Origin: a virus
Reading direction: 5' to 3' (one strand)
Length of the DNA: 64,000 bases
IMG/VR virus record: IMGVR_UViG_3300010885_025649
Coordinates: 62,001 to 126,000 of that record
The position numbers and the translations under genes are program-made. The notes below the pieces were generated by a model. That model searched no databases and was not told the DNA's origin. It saw only the letters and a list, made by a program, of their open reading frames with translations. Numbering within the stretch: position 1 is the first letter of the stretch; each line of letters starts with the position of its first letter. This document shows positions 42,228 to 50,294 of the stretch, in pieces.

Positions 42228-42548
42228 TTATCGTTTATCTTTCTTATTCAACGCTTGTTTCCAAGAACTAAATGTCTTATTACTAATAGGACAACTAATA
42301 ATATTATTCCTAAGCGGGGCAGCGACCTTTCCATCAGCAGTAAACCGCCGAGTCTTGCCCGTCTTAGTCGTAATAATATCAGCCATACTTACTTTCTTAG
42401 GACTAATCTGCGCTAAGAAATCATTAAAGGTTAAATTAGACGGCATAATAAAACCGGAGCTACTATGTGCTCCTACTTGATTAACACCTGCCCAAGAAGC
42501 ATTATGAAATTTGTCTCTAATCAGTAATTTACGACGGCTCATTTTCAA
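42228..42548 (-). CDS. Hypothetical basic protein (106 residues)
   Basis: Starts MKMSRRKLLIRDKFHNASW (an MSRRKL start 6 bases on is possible). Lys/Arg-rich ends and a RRFTADGKVAAPLRNNIIS middle fit a DNA- or RNA-binding protein, possibly structural in the virion. No family was recognised. Confidence 0.6.
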   Translation of the reverse strand: MKMSRRKLLIRDKFHNASWAGVNQVGAHSSSGFIMPSNLTFNDFLAQISPKKVSMADIITTKTGKTRRFTADGKVAAPLRNNIISCPISNKTFSSWKQALNKKDKR

Positions 42549-42558
42549 TTCCTTTTAG

Positions 42559-42834
42559 TTAATCTTCTTCATCATCTTCATCAATATACTTATCTAACTT
42601 TTCAACAGTCCAACCAGAACTTATAAATTCTTCATAGTAACATTCAAGTTGTTCTATTTGTTCAAGCATAGACTCTTGTTGAGATTCAGTAGCTTCATAT
42701 GAAATAGTAAATGTATATTTACTTAATTGAGTATCATAGTCATCATCTTCTTTCTCAGACACTACAGGTTTAGTTACTGGAGCCACTATTAAAGCTTTAG
42801 ATGGCCGCACTATATTAATTTTAATCTCGGGCAT
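42559..42834 (-). CDS. Hypothetical protein (91 residues), paralogue of next upstream gene
   Basis: The N-terminus IKINIVRPSKALIVAP parallels LNINVVWPPKGLTKVP in the 114-residue gene at 42840-43184, and the following YTFTISYEATESQQ matches its HTAIISKDFTDAED spacing. It looks like a tandem duplication. Acidic C-terminus. Function unknown. Confidence 0.6.
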   Translation of the reverse strand: MPEIKINIVRPSKALIVAPVTKPVVSEKEDDDYDTQLSKYTFTISYEATESQQESMLEQIEQLECYYEEFISSGWTVEKLDKYIDEDDEED

Positions 42835-42839
42835 AATAA

Positions 42840-43184
42840 TTATTCCTCTATAATATAATTAAAATCAGCAAGATAACCAGTATTTTCATAATCCTCTAAT
42901 ACACTCAGAAGAGCCGCATTAAATGGTGTCTGTGAGGCTTCTTTATTAGTATCTTTCTTAGTTATATCTACTATTACTCTACAAACAACTTCAAAGTTCT
43001 TAAAGTCGCCCTTTGCTTCTAATATAGTAGGGATAGCTTTTATATCATCAACAAATCCCCAAGCATCTTCTGCATCTGTAAAGTCTTTAGAAATAATAGC
43101 TGTATGTGTATATACTTTATCTGGTACTTTAGTTAGACCTTTAGGAGGCCATACTACATTAATATTTAATTCTGTTAAATTCAT
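42840..43184 (-). CDS. Hypothetical protein (114 residues), tandem paralogue
   Basis: Shares an N-terminal beta module with the downstream 91-residue gene (INVVWPPKGLTKVP / INIVRPSKALIVAP). Its start overlaps the IsrB stop by 4 bases, so the mobile nuclease gene was inserted precisely before this ATG and may now drive it. Function unknown. Confidence 0.6.
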   Translation of the reverse strand: MNLTELNINVVWPPKGLTKVPDKVYTHTAIISKDFTDAEDAWGFVDDIKAIPTILEAKGDFKNFEVVCRVIVDITKKDTNKEASQTPFNAALLSVLEDYENTGYLADFNYIIEE

Positions 43185-44323
43185 CTAAAATTCTGCGTGG
43201 AGACCCGCACTGTACCTGTAGTCAGGTCAGTGTCGGGAGGAAACGCAGTCCTCCTTGTATGGTTTACTAATAAATTGCAAGAACGAGAAATAAGTCTCGT
43301 ATTTTTAGCAGTAATGCCCTGCTTAAGTCTTTGACGTTTCGGAAATATTTGATAGAGGTCGCAAGCAGAAACAATCCCAATTAAGTGAAGTTTCTTAGTG
43401 CGATACTCAACCTTGTCTCCGTTTCTGTATGGATGGGTAGATTCAAATCCTCCATAACTATCGCGTCTACCACCTTTGTTAACAGTTAGGTCGTGCATCT
43501 TTCTAGGTCGATTACCTAGTCTAGATAGCACCAGGAAATTAAAGTTAGTTACCTTAACTTCTCCTATCCAGTCAGCACTGTTAGTTAGATTTGAAACTGT
43601 GTACCTAATGAAATGTCTAGCTGCTAAGCTAACACCATCATTAGCATGAGCAGTAGGAGACTGTTCGGCTTTGTTCTTTGACTTAACTAAACCAAGATAT
43701 TGCCGTGTATTAGAAGTCTCATACCCTTTCACCAAATGCACCTTCGTAAATTGATTTAATACTGAAACTAACCAATTCTGTCCTTGTGCGGCTCTTGAAA
43801 AAGCTGGACTGTAAGACTTATTCAGCATCTCTACATACACATGGCTGATTGGATAAATGGCAAACAGTTCTTTGATTACCCGTAATTCTAGCTGTTTAGA
43901 AGCCAGAATGCTAGGCGGAATCTTTGACTGTCTACGATTATTAAATCGTTTCTGCCTATGGTTGCGTAACTTGAATGGAAGATTACGCTTGATGCGTCTA
44001 CCCCTGCGAGTTCGACGCAGTACAGCCCTTTCACTCATTCGCCTTGACACTTCCTTGCGGGGTAGATTTAGGTTGAGTCCCACTAAGGTTTCGTGCTTGG
44101 ATTGTACGGCTAACCCTGTAAAACTACTGCCTGGGTCTACTCCTAGTGCCATGTCTTGTAACTGATTACCCGAAGATTGAGTTAGCTGAATTTGGAAGAT
44201 GCTTAGGTCGTTATGCACTACCTTTGCTTTTCCCTCTGCTAGCCACCTTCTCGCCCTAGATGCCTTAGTTGGCATTAGAGGGTTTCCGTCTACACTTAAT
44301 ACCGCTACTCTTTTGTTTAACAT
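43181..44323 (-). CDS. isrB: IsrB (HNH-less IscB relative), omega-RNA-guided nickase
   Basis: A 380-residue protein. The PLMP domain is SVDGNPLMPTKASRARRWL (residues 9-27). RuvC-I is LGVDPGSSFTGLAV, the Arg-rich bridge helix is RRTRRGRRIKRNLPF, RuvC-II is VYVEMLNK, and RuvC-III is AHANDGVSLAARHF. RuvC-II and RuvC-III are separated by only about 70 residues with no HNH domain, which distinguishes IsrB from IscB. The C-terminal region with LHLIGIVSACDLYQIF is the target-interacting part. It nicks DNA under guidance of the RNA encoded upstream. Confidence 0.88.
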   Translation of the reverse strand: MLNKRVAVLSVDGNPLMPTKASRARRWLAEGKAKVVHNDLSIFQIQLTQSSGNQLQDMALGVDPGSSFTGLAVQSKHETLVGLNLNLPRKEVSRRMSERAVLRRTRRGRRIKRNLPFKLRNHRQKRFNNRRQSKIPPSILASKQLELRVIKELFAIYPISHVYVEMLNKSYSPAFSRAAQGQNWLVSVLNQFTKVHLVKGYETSNTRQYLGLVKSKNKAEQSPTAHANDGVSLAARHFIRYTVSNLTNSADWIGEVKVTNFNFLVLSRLGNRPRKMHDLTVNKGGRRDSYGGFESTHPYRNGDKVEYRTKKLHLIGIVSACDLYQIFPKRQRLKQGITAKNTRLISRSCNLLVNHTRRTAFPPDTDLTTGTVRVSTQNFR

Positions 44324-44553
44324 GATTGGAGATAATCCATAAATGTATTTGTCTTTCGACTACCTCTCGCCCACTATGTAGTCCGATTCTCAACAACTGA
44401 TTGAGTCAAACTGGGAACTTCTGCTTAGGTGGCACAGAAGGGAGTGTAAGGCTACATAGCTCTATGGGCTATTCAACTGTTTAGTCTTGCCTTCAGTGTT
44501 GCAAGCCCACGCTATAATCAGTCTTCTGATTTAGCGTTGGGTAGTTGACATCC
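44324..44553 (-). ncRNA. Omega RNA region of the IsrB element
   Basis: A 230-base non-coding leader upstream of isrB on the same strand, where IscB/IsrB elements encode their guide RNA. It starts after GGATGTCAACTACCC at the element border and contains several paired segments, for example AGCCCA...(TGGGCT) and CTACATAG repeats at 44374-44381 and 44452-44459. The guide would be copied from the DNA ligase 3' end just upstream. Confidence 0.7.
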
Positions 44554-44564
44554 TTATATTATTA

Positions 44565-45641
44565 CTACTCATACTCTCTTACAGAAATACCAGTACAGAA
44601 TTGTAAAGAGAAATCATCTGTATAAGCCTGGAATTTGACCGTAAGCATTTTACCTATTAAAGCTTTGCGCTCTAATAAATACTTTTGTTTTAGTTCAATA
44701 GGACCTTCAGGAGTTACATCACAGATACGCGGCGGAATAGTGTCATCTTCCGGATTAGGAATTAAGCATTTAAACTTACCTAAACCAGGGGCATTATCAC
44801 ACTCAACCACATCTATAATCTCAAACTCCTTATCTAAAAAGTCCTTATACTTTAATAAGTATTTAGATCTATAACCACATTCATAAAAGCCATCAGGAAT
44901 TCTAATCATGATTCCTTCATGACCTTGACCAACATATTTATTAAACTGTTCTTTAATATCTTCTATAGATCTAGCTATATTAGTTTCTATTAATTCTAAA
45001 TTACCCAGATGTTTATTAGCTTCATATACCGCTTGTAGCTCTGCTAATCTATCCGTGTATGAAATGTTTGGAATAACTAAATCATATATAGTATAGATTA
45101 ATAAAGGTGTAGTTTCTTTATAAGCTTTAACAGCAGAAACAGTATCTTGAAATGTATATGGAGGTGGGAGTTTAATCTCCCCATCCAGAATATAATCAGT
45201 ATCTATATCTAATTTAATAGCGCCGAATTCCAAACCTTTCTTAGAGTAAGCTCCTAAAGATTTAGACCAGCACATTCTTAATCCATTATATTTAGGTTGC
45301 GTATACACATACTCAGGAAGTTTATCTCCATAAGCATATGTCTGCGCTTTCATAGGTAAAGGTTTAATAGTAGATACTTCGCCTTCGGCAACATATCCAC
45401 TTTGTCTTTGCTCTAGCCACATAGATTCAGCTTCTTTAAGAGCTTGTTCTACTGGAGTAGTAGCATTCTTCTTACCTATATTTTTACCTTTACGTTGTGT
45501 GACTTTAGTTTGTACTTTACCATCTTGTTGCCAATAGCTAACATGGGTACAACCATCATCACTAACTTCAACTAACCAATACTTTAATTTACCTAACTTT
45601 GTATTGGCATGTAAAACAGGCCATTCTTTTATGATTGTCAT
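44565..45641 (-). CDS. ATP-dependent DNA ligase with N-terminal WGR-like domain
   Basis: A 358-residue protein. An N-terminal about 80-residue region (WLVEVSDDGCTHVSYWQQDG...TTPVEQALKEAESMW) resembles a WGR domain. The catalytic lysine motif I is PKYNGLRM, motif III YILDGEIKLP, motif IV EGIMIRIPD and motif V LLKYKDF. A C-terminal OB-fold region follows with LERKALIGKMLTVKFQ. It joins nicks in phage DNA replication and repair. The IsrB element sits directly behind its stop codon. Confidence 0.88.
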   Translation of the reverse strand: MTIIKEWPVLHANTKLGKLKYWLVEVSDDGCTHVSYWQQDGKVQTKVTQRKGKNIGKKNATTPVEQALKEAESMWLEQRQSGYVAEGEVSTIKPLPMKAQTYAYGDKLPEYVYTQPKYNGLRMCWSKSLGAYSKKGLEFGAIKLDIDTDYILDGEIKLPPPYTFQDTVSAVKAYKETTPLLIYTIYDLVIPNISYTDRLAELQAVYEANKHLGNLELIETNIARSIEDIKEQFNKYVGQGHEGIMIRIPDGFYECGYRSKYLLKYKDFLDKEFEIIDVVECDNAPGLGKFKCLIPNPEDDTIPPRICDVTPEGPIELKQKYLLERKALIGKMLTVKFQAYTDDFSLQFCTGISVREYE

Positions 45642-45670
45642 CTATAATTTATTTAATATAATATGTTTAT

Positions 45671-46288
45671 TTAAAAGCTCTTACCATCTCTATATCTTTG
45701 TCTTCTACTATGTCTACCATTGCCCACATTTAAAGCTTTATAGGTTGATGTTAATGAGTGACAATTAGGACATAATAAAGTTAAGTTAGAGAGATCATTA
45801 TTAGTACTATTACCATCTATATGTTCTAGTTCAATAGGCACTTTACCACTAGTAGGATTAACTTCACACCATCCACACCTTTGGCATTTATTACCAAGTT
45901 GTAGGATGAGGTACTTTCTAATTGTCTCATTGCACATAATTTTAGTATTATCTGCAGGATTATTAATCTTAGCTATACCTTTATTTAAATTACTTAGCTT
46001 ATAACACTCCACACCACAATACTTACTTGCCTGTCTAGGTTTAGGTTTAGAACAGACCGGACATAAACCAGGATCTTGACCATGTTTTCTTACACCATTA
46101 TTATTAATTGTAGCTGCACATGATCTATTACAGAACTTATTATGTCTTTGCTCATATGTAAGAGCACCGTCACAATTCTTACAAAGAGTAGGATTAAGAT
46201 TATATAAATCTATCCTTTCCTGTTTTTGTCTAGTGGAGGTCTCTTTTGATTTAGCCGCACCTAGTTTACCCGCTTCCGAGTGATTCAT
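45671..46288 (-). CDS. HNH endonuclease with N-terminal zinc fingers
   Basis: A 205-residue protein with start at ATG 46288 (MNHSEAGKLGAAKSKE) behind AAAGGT. Cys-pair fingers are CKNCDGAL...FCNRSCAAT and CPVCSKPK...YCGVECYK. The HNH core is KCQRCGWCE, VPIELEHIDGNSTNN, LSNLTLLCPNCHSLT. Free-standing homing nuclease of the same style as the gene at 24786-25454, on the opposite strand. Confidence 0.87.
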   Translation of the reverse strand: MNHSEAGKLGAAKSKETSTRQKQERIDLYNLNPTLCKNCDGALTYEQRHNKFCNRSCAATINNNGVRKHGQDPGLCPVCSKPKPRQASKYCGVECYKLSNLNKGIAKINNPADNTKIMCNETIRKYLILQLGNKCQRCGWCEVNPTSGKVPIELEHIDGNSTNNDLSNLTLLCPNCHSLTSTYKALNVGNGRHSRRQRYRDGKSF

Positions 46289-46356
46289 AATAATTATACC
46301 TTTGAACTGTAATACTATACTCTTTAAGTATACATCACAGTTCAAAGATAATCAAG

Positions 46357-46429
46357 AGCCGCGAATCGAGACTTGCACCGATAACCTAATAATTACAAAT
46401 TATTTGCGCTACTATTGCGCCACCGCGGC
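46357..46429 (-). tRNA. tRNA-Thr (TGT), divergent T arm
   Basis: Acceptor GCCGCGG/TCGCGGC, D arm GCGC-AATAGTA-GCGC, weak anticodon stem AATAA/TTATT with loop TTTGTAA. T arm ATCGG / TCGAT carries loop TGCAAGTC, lacking the TTC. Discriminator T. Confidence 0.65.
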
Positions 46430-46460
46430 GTATATAATTATTACTATTATAACACATTAA

Positions 46461-46769
46461 TTAATAAACATGAACCACTTCATCTGCCTGATTCTGCTTA
46501 GCCAATTCCTGTTCAACAATCCGATCCACATTAGCTAAAGCGGCCTGTAGATATGGATCATTATTACAAGGACACGCTTCTGGAAAGCGGCAACCCAATT
46601 CAGGATTGCACGTAGTACAAGTGGAGTTGGTGACTTCTTCAACCTTAGGAAGTACAGTAGGAGCAAGCTTTACTCCATACTTCTGCAGGTATGCCAAGAA
46701 GTCTTCTTGATCAGGGGCATGACCTAAATGAAACACATGCTCACCAACCGTAACCTTAAACACACTCAT
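46461..46769 (-). CDS. Cys-rich hypothetical protein (102 residues)
   Basis: N-terminal beta part (MSVFKVTVGEHVFHLGHAPD), then STCTTCNPELGCRFPEACPC, then a helical end. The CxxC...C...CxC cluster may bind a metal. Its second half (from CTTCNPELGC) is paralogous to the 57-residue gene upstream at 46781-46954, which shares ALANVD...ELAKQN.ADEVV. Function unknown. Confidence 0.65.
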   Translation of the reverse strand: MSVFKVTVGEHVFHLGHAPDQEDFLAYLQKYGVKLAPTVLPKVEEVTNSTCTTCNPELGCRFPEACPCNNDPYLQAALANVDRIVEQELAKQNQADEVVHVY

Positions 46770-46780
46770 GAAGAACTCCT

Positions 46781-46954
46781 TTAAGGATTGTAAGTAACAA
46801 CTTCGTCAGCACAATTCTGCTTAGCTAATTCAGCTTTAACATGCTTATCCACATTAGCCAGCGCTTTTTGAAAGTGGGTGTTCTTGTGATAAATACAAGC
46901 AGAAGGCCACATACAACCTTGTGCAGGGGAACATAATCTACATTGCCAATCCAT
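46781..46954 (-). CDS. Cys-rich small protein (57 residues), tandem paralogue
   Basis: MDWQCRLCSPAQGCMWPSAC and ending CADEVVTYNP. It is a shorter copy of the C-terminal half of 46461-46769 (CxxC, GC, ALANVD, AELAKQN). It starts 14 bases before the next gene and shows local duplication. Function unknown. Confidence 0.6.
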   Translation of the reverse strand: MDWQCRLCSPAQGCMWPSACIYHKNTHFQKALANVDKHVKAELAKQNCADEVVTYNP

Positions 46955-46968
46955 AACCTCTTGTATAT

Positions 46969-47256
46969 CTATAGATTGATCTGGATACTGTTAGAAATGT
47001 TCCAGACTTGTAACTTCTCAATTCGGATTGAGTCGTAGGGAGGAAGATCAACCTGCCATAAGTTAGTTCCTGGAACTTCTACCAGCCAAGGCTCTGTCAT
47101 GATCTTAAGAAAGTTAATCCAATAGACCATACCACGCCCTCTAAAGCTTGGCTCATCTGCCATTTCCTCTAATACTTTAATCACATCTTCCTTAGTAGGA
47201 AAGGAAGTAAAGCATAAAGAAAGTCGCCAAAGACGAATCACATAAACCTCAGGCAT
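46969..47256 (-). CDS. Hypothetical protein (95 residues)
   Basis: MPEVYVIRLWRLSLCFTSFP..., a beta-strand-rich, Trp-containing protein (VPGTNLWQVDLPPYDSIRI). Overlaps the next upstream ORF by 8 bases. No family was recognised. Confidence 0.6.
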   Translation of the reverse strand: MPEVYVIRLWRLSLCFTSFPTKEDVIKVLEEMADEPSFRGRGMVYWINFLKIMTEPWLVEVPGTNLWQVDLPPYDSIRIEKLQVWNISNSIQINL

Positions 47257-47371
47257 TGTTAAAAGTCTTCTCTGTTAGTAATCTTGCCTGTTGTTTTAGA
47301 ATAGTAAGTGGATAGTCACTATTAATATCTACTTGAACAGAGGGTAATTCTCCCCATAAATCTAAACTCAT
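47249..47371 (-). CDS. Small hypothetical protein (40 residues)
   Basis: MSLDLWGELPSVQVDINSDY... ending TEKTFNNA, TGA stop inside the next gene's start. The acidic, aromatic start and helical end could be a short adaptor. Coupled overlaps on both sides support translation. Confidence 0.5.
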   Translation of the reverse strand: MSLDLWGELPSVQVDINSDYPLTILKQQARLLTEKTFNNA

Positions 47372-47374
47372 ACT

Positions 47375-47464
47375 TTAATCCTCCACTTGAATCTTATCTG
47401 TAATTACCAACCAACTCACGACGCCAATAACCAAACCAAGTAACCCCAACCAGAGACCTTGCAT
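47375..47464 (-). CDS. Micro membrane protein (29 residues)
   Basis: MQGLWLGLLGLVIGVVSWLV then ITDKIQVED: one transmembrane helix and a short charged tail. Starts 3 bases after the next upstream ORF's end region, in the same transcript. Confidence 0.5.
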   Translation of the reverse strand: MQGLWLGLLGLVIGVVSWLVITDKIQVED

Positions 47465-47467
47465 AGA

Positions 47468-47665
47468 TTACTTCCAAGAGTTGTTATCAAACATCGCATC
47501 AAGCCAGAACCAAAGCGCTCATCCAATACCAATTATAAACTCTATAAATAAAGCTATTAATGCTATAGGAATAGTTAGTAATAAAACTAAACAGGCCAAC
47601 CCAACTTTAAGAAATAACCATAAGCCTAGTAAGAAAGCGAGCACACTAAGTAGAGTTGTTATCAT
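47468..47665 (-). pseudogene. Small membrane protein with in-frame TGA
   Basis: ATG 47665 overlaps the upstream TGA (ATGA). It reads MITTLLSVLAFLLGLWLFLK... with two membrane helices to IIGIG, then TGA (47519-47521), then ALWFWLDAMFDNNSWK and TAA. The part after TGA is Trp-rich and in character. Trp at the TGA would make a smooth 65-residue protein. Truncated forms of 48 residues might still function. Confidence 0.5.
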
Positions 47666-47967
47666 GCTATCTCCGCTTGAGGAATCATAATATCTGACTC
47701 ATATAACATAAATTCTATAGGCAGAACTTGCTGGTCATCATCAAATCTTTGAATGAAGTTAATAGCATCTGCAGGAAGTTTGATTCTAAGTTCCTCAGTA
47801 AATGATAAGGCAATAACTAGAAGATTATGATGAACATTAACCTTATAAATTGCTGGCACAAGCTTCTGGATTGCTAAGGATATAGGACACCTACCACAAT
47901 CATTCTTAATTCCTTCACGAATCTCTTCAGCAACTTTAACATGAAGTGGAAATGGAATGGTTATCAT
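47662..47967 (-). CDS. Hypothetical protein (101 residues)
   Basis: A mixed alpha/beta protein with an early KNDCGRCPISLAIQKLVPA segment and alternating beta strands after it. Its TGA overlaps the next ATG. No family was recognised. Confidence 0.6.
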   Translation of the reverse strand: MITIPFPLHVKVAEEIREGIKNDCGRCPISLAIQKLVPAIYKVNVHHNLLVIALSFTEELRIKLPADAINFIQRFDDDQQVLPIEFMLYESDIMIPQAEIA

Positions 47968-47982
47968 GACGAACTCCTGAGG

Positions 47983-48309
47983 TTAATCAACCAAAGTAAA
48001 CCTTTCAACCTTAACAACTAAATCTGGTTTAGGATCTTTAAATACAGGATAGAATCTAGCAGCTTGTTGAAAGTATTGTTCTTTAGTATCAAAGCCATTA
48101 GCTTGTACTTCTTCTAAAGTAATATCTGCAAATAGCTTTGTATAAGCATTAGAGATAACTACATCTAGTTCTGGATTAGCTGATTGAAGATCTTTAACTA
48201 TAGCCGGTCCTACAAATAATGCTTCATGAGTATCAGGAGAAATCTTAGCAGTTTTACGCCGCGTTAAAACTCTATTATACATTTCAGTATCAACAACAAT
48301 CACAGACAT
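47983..48309 (-). CDS. Hypothetical protein (108 residues)
   Basis: MSVIVVDTEMYNRVLTRRKT... with a two-strand/helix pattern and a FADITLEEVQANGF motif-like region. No known domain was identified. Good AAAGGATT site before the ATG. Confidence 0.6.
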   Translation of the reverse strand: MSVIVVDTEMYNRVLTRRKTAKISPDTHEALFVGPAIVKDLQSANPELDVVISNAYTKLFADITLEEVQANGFDTKEQYFQQAARFYPVFKDPKPDLVVKVERFTLVD

Positions 48310-48361
48310 AGTAAATCCTTTGAGAATATAAAATGATATTCAGTTTTAGCCGAGCATGATA

Positions 48362-48484
48362 TTATCCTAGCATATAGGAGGATAAAGCCGCCATAAATGG
48401 CGGGGCTTGCACCCATTCCCAAGGGTTATAAGAACCTCCGAAGAAAGGTGTGGTTGAATTAGTCTCTAGCTTGAGCAAGTTCAT
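48362..48484 (-). CDS. Small hypothetical protein (40 residues)
   Basis: MNLLKLETNSTTPFFGGSYN... then PPFMAALSSYMLG. ATG overlaps the upstream TGA. A CCGCCAT/ATGGCGG hairpin lies in its coding sequence (PPFMAA), so that hairpin need not be a terminator. No family was recognised. Confidence 0.5.
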   Translation of the reverse strand: MNLLKLETNSTTPFFGGSYNPWEWVQAPPFMAALSSYMLG

Positions 48485-48792
48485 CAGGTGATAATATTGT
48501 ATTCACTTTGACTTCTACCTACTCGGGATTGTGCACTAAAGAGCCATTTAATCCGAGGTGCAACATAACGATCAGTTGATTTAACATTCTTAGGATTTAA
48601 GGGAAGATACTGTATAGTAACATCCCAACCACTTATCATTCTTTTAGTAAAATCTATAACATCTTCAGGATAAACATTAGTAATAACTGTTATTGGATTA
48701 CTTCCCCAATAAGCAAGTAATTGTGTATTAATTTCTGCTGCTAATTTCTTACTATTCTCTGTTAAAACTTCAAGCGGCGTTAATACTGCCAT
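48484..48792 (-). CDS. Hypothetical protein (102 residues)
   Basis: A helical N-terminus followed by beta strands (PITVITNVYPEDVIDFTKRM...). Ends TGA, coupled to the 40-residue ORF. Function unknown. Confidence 0.6.
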   Translation of the reverse strand: MAVLTPLEVLTENSKKLAAEINTQLLAYWGSNPITVITNVYPEDVIDFTKRMISGWDVTIQYLPLNPKNVKSTDRYVAPRIKWLFSAQSRVGRSQSEYNIIT

Positions 48793-48813
48793 AATAAATT
48801 CCTTATATATTAA

Positions 48814-49239
48814 TTAATTATCTGGATAAAAATCTTCTACTATAACTTCTTCTCTATTATTTCTAGTAATCTTTGTTTGATGGGAATCATCAAACATAAT
48901 CTCTATAATGTCTTTATTATCTGCTAAAAAACTACAAAGGTCATTTAATATATTACCATCCTCATCAAATATAACAGGTTCATCTCCGTAAAGACTTTGT
49001 TCTACTACAGTATCGTCATCAGAAGTTACTTCAAAGATAACATCATAGATACCAAAAAGACATCTACTTCCATCATTAAAATAAGGAACTCCTCCTTGCC
49101 AACCAATAGAAATAACCTGAGGATTCTCATCAAAGATCTTATTAAGTTCGGCTCTTAATTCAACTTTAAATCTATCTAGCTTTAACTTTAAACTATTAAT
49201 ATGTTCTTCTACTTGATCTACTGCTGTATTAATATTCAT
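48814..49239 (-). CDS. Hypothetical protein (141 residues), tandem paralogue A
   Basis: N-terminal helix pair, then ISIGWQGGVPYFNDGSRCLFGIYDVIFE, which lines up with ITWQGYTPSYCDGEVCSFAIY in the next upstream gene. The pair arose by tandem duplication and overlaps by 11 bases. An acidic C-terminal half may be regulatory. Function unknown. Confidence 0.65.
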   Translation of the reverse strand: MNINTAVDQVEEHINSLKLKLDRFKVELRAELNKIFDENPQVISIGWQGGVPYFNDGSRCLFGIYDVIFEVTSDDDTVVEQSLYGDEPVIFDEDGNILNDLCSFLADNKDIIEIMFDDSHQTKITRNNREEVIVEDFYPDN

Positions 49240-49612
49240 TATATTCTTCTATAGTAATTTCATCAGGGGTTGCCCGATTAATAATTGCGCTATGATTCTC
49301 TCCACAAAGCATTTGTAGGATTCCTGAATTAGCATATAGGAAGTTTTCCAGATCATATAATAATGGTTGAATAAGATTCTTATAATCCGTAACCTCTAAA
49401 TAATAAGGATCAGGTATCATTTCCATAGAATATATTGCAAAGCTACAAACCTCTCCATCACAATAGCTGGGAGTATAACCCTGCCATGTAATGCCGGTAA
49501 CCTGTTCACTTTGATCAAATATCTTAGTAACTAATTCTTTAAAGGTAAATTTAAATGTATTTACTTGTTCTTTTATATTTTCTATTTGAGTATCAGTATT
49601 AATTATATTCAT
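49229..49612 (-). CDS. Hypothetical protein (127 residues), tandem paralogue B
   Basis: Same architecture as the overlapping gene downstream: an N-terminal coiled helix, the WQG.....DG..C.F.IY strand module, then FLYANSGILQMLCG aligned with FLADNKDIIEIMFD. Function unknown; the conserved module is worth a profile search. Confidence 0.65.
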   Translation of the reverse strand: MNIINTDTQIENIKEQVNTFKFTFKELVTKIFDQSEQVTGITWQGYTPSYCDGEVCSFAIYSMEMIPDPYYLEVTDYKNLIQPLLYDLENFLYANSGILQMLCGENHSAIINRATPDEITIEEYNEY

Positions 49613-49613
49613 A

Positions 49614-49964
49614 TTAATCCTTAAGGCTAACTGTACGAGAACGAATAATAGGTTGCCCCATCCAAGATTCCAATGGCATAAGATCTAACCATTGACTCAG
49701 AGTAGGAATACATCCCAAATCATCTAAGATATGTTGTTCAGCTACATCTCTAGGAGAATATACTTTATTATCAGAATTAATTCTAGTTACTCCAAAAGCT
49801 AATTCAACTAAATAGCAACCAATAGAATGATGTGTAACTGCACGATGGCGCATATCAGGATGACCGGCTTTAGAGAAGTCTAAGAAGTCATGTATATCTT
49901 GGTAGTCTTCTGATTTACCACCGAACTTCTTAACTGAAATATCTGCATGAATAAAAGGTTTCAT
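49614..49964 (-). CDS. Hypothetical protein (116 residues)
   Basis: MKPFIHADISVKKFGGKSED... with HRAVTHHSIGCYLVELAFG, spaced His residues that could bind metal. Similar phage proteins are often annotated only as hypothetical. Function unknown. Confidence 0.6.
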   Translation of the reverse strand: MKPFIHADISVKKFGGKSEDYQDIHDFLDFSKAGHPDMRHRAVTHHSIGCYLVELAFGVTRINSDNKVYSPRDVAEQHILDDLGCIPTLSQWLDLMPLESWMGQPIIRSRTVSLKD

Positions 49965-50001
49965 TTGTTTTATGTAGCTGCTAAAAGTTTCTTAAACATA
50001 T

Positions 50002-50247
50002 TTATCCTTTGTTATCGTTTATCTTAGTTAACTTACTAATTGTAGTCTGGGGGGCATTTTGTAATATGGTATCAGCCAAACAATCCGGACAAGTAAAATA
50101 AGCTTTTGGAATTCCCTTATCATAAAACGTCGGCTCAAAGTAATCTGCCTGAACGTCTTCTATATCCAAATCCCAGACAGCTTTACAATTATCACAAGTA
50201 ACATCCCGCCGCCAGGAAATATCCCCGGGGGTAATTCTGATAGCCAT
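50002..50247 (-). CDS. Zinc-ribbon-like small protein (81 residues)
   Basis: Residues 17-57 contain VTCDNCKAVWDLD...YFTCPDCLAD, a CxxC...CxxC pair typical of zinc ribbons that bind nucleic acid or protein. The flanks are short and polar. It is a candidate transcription or replication accessory protein. Confidence 0.65.
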   Translation of the reverse strand: MAIRITPGDISWRRDVTCDNCKAVWDLDIEDVQADYFEPTFYDKGIPKAYFTCPDCLADTILQNAPQTTISKLTKINDNKG

Positions 50248-50294
50248 TGTTGAGTCCTCTGTTATGGTTTCAAACCTGTGGTTATTAATTTTAA

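Noticed and set aside
24279-47521. Genome-wide TGA to Trp recoding
   Set aside because: TGA is the natural stop of the kinase/phosphatase, YqeY-like, RNA ligase and many overlapping small genes, and no TCA-anticodon tRNA was seen.
48389-48405. CCGCCAT/ATGGCGG hairpin as terminator
   Set aside because: No T-run on either strand, and it lies within a coupled 40-residue ORF.
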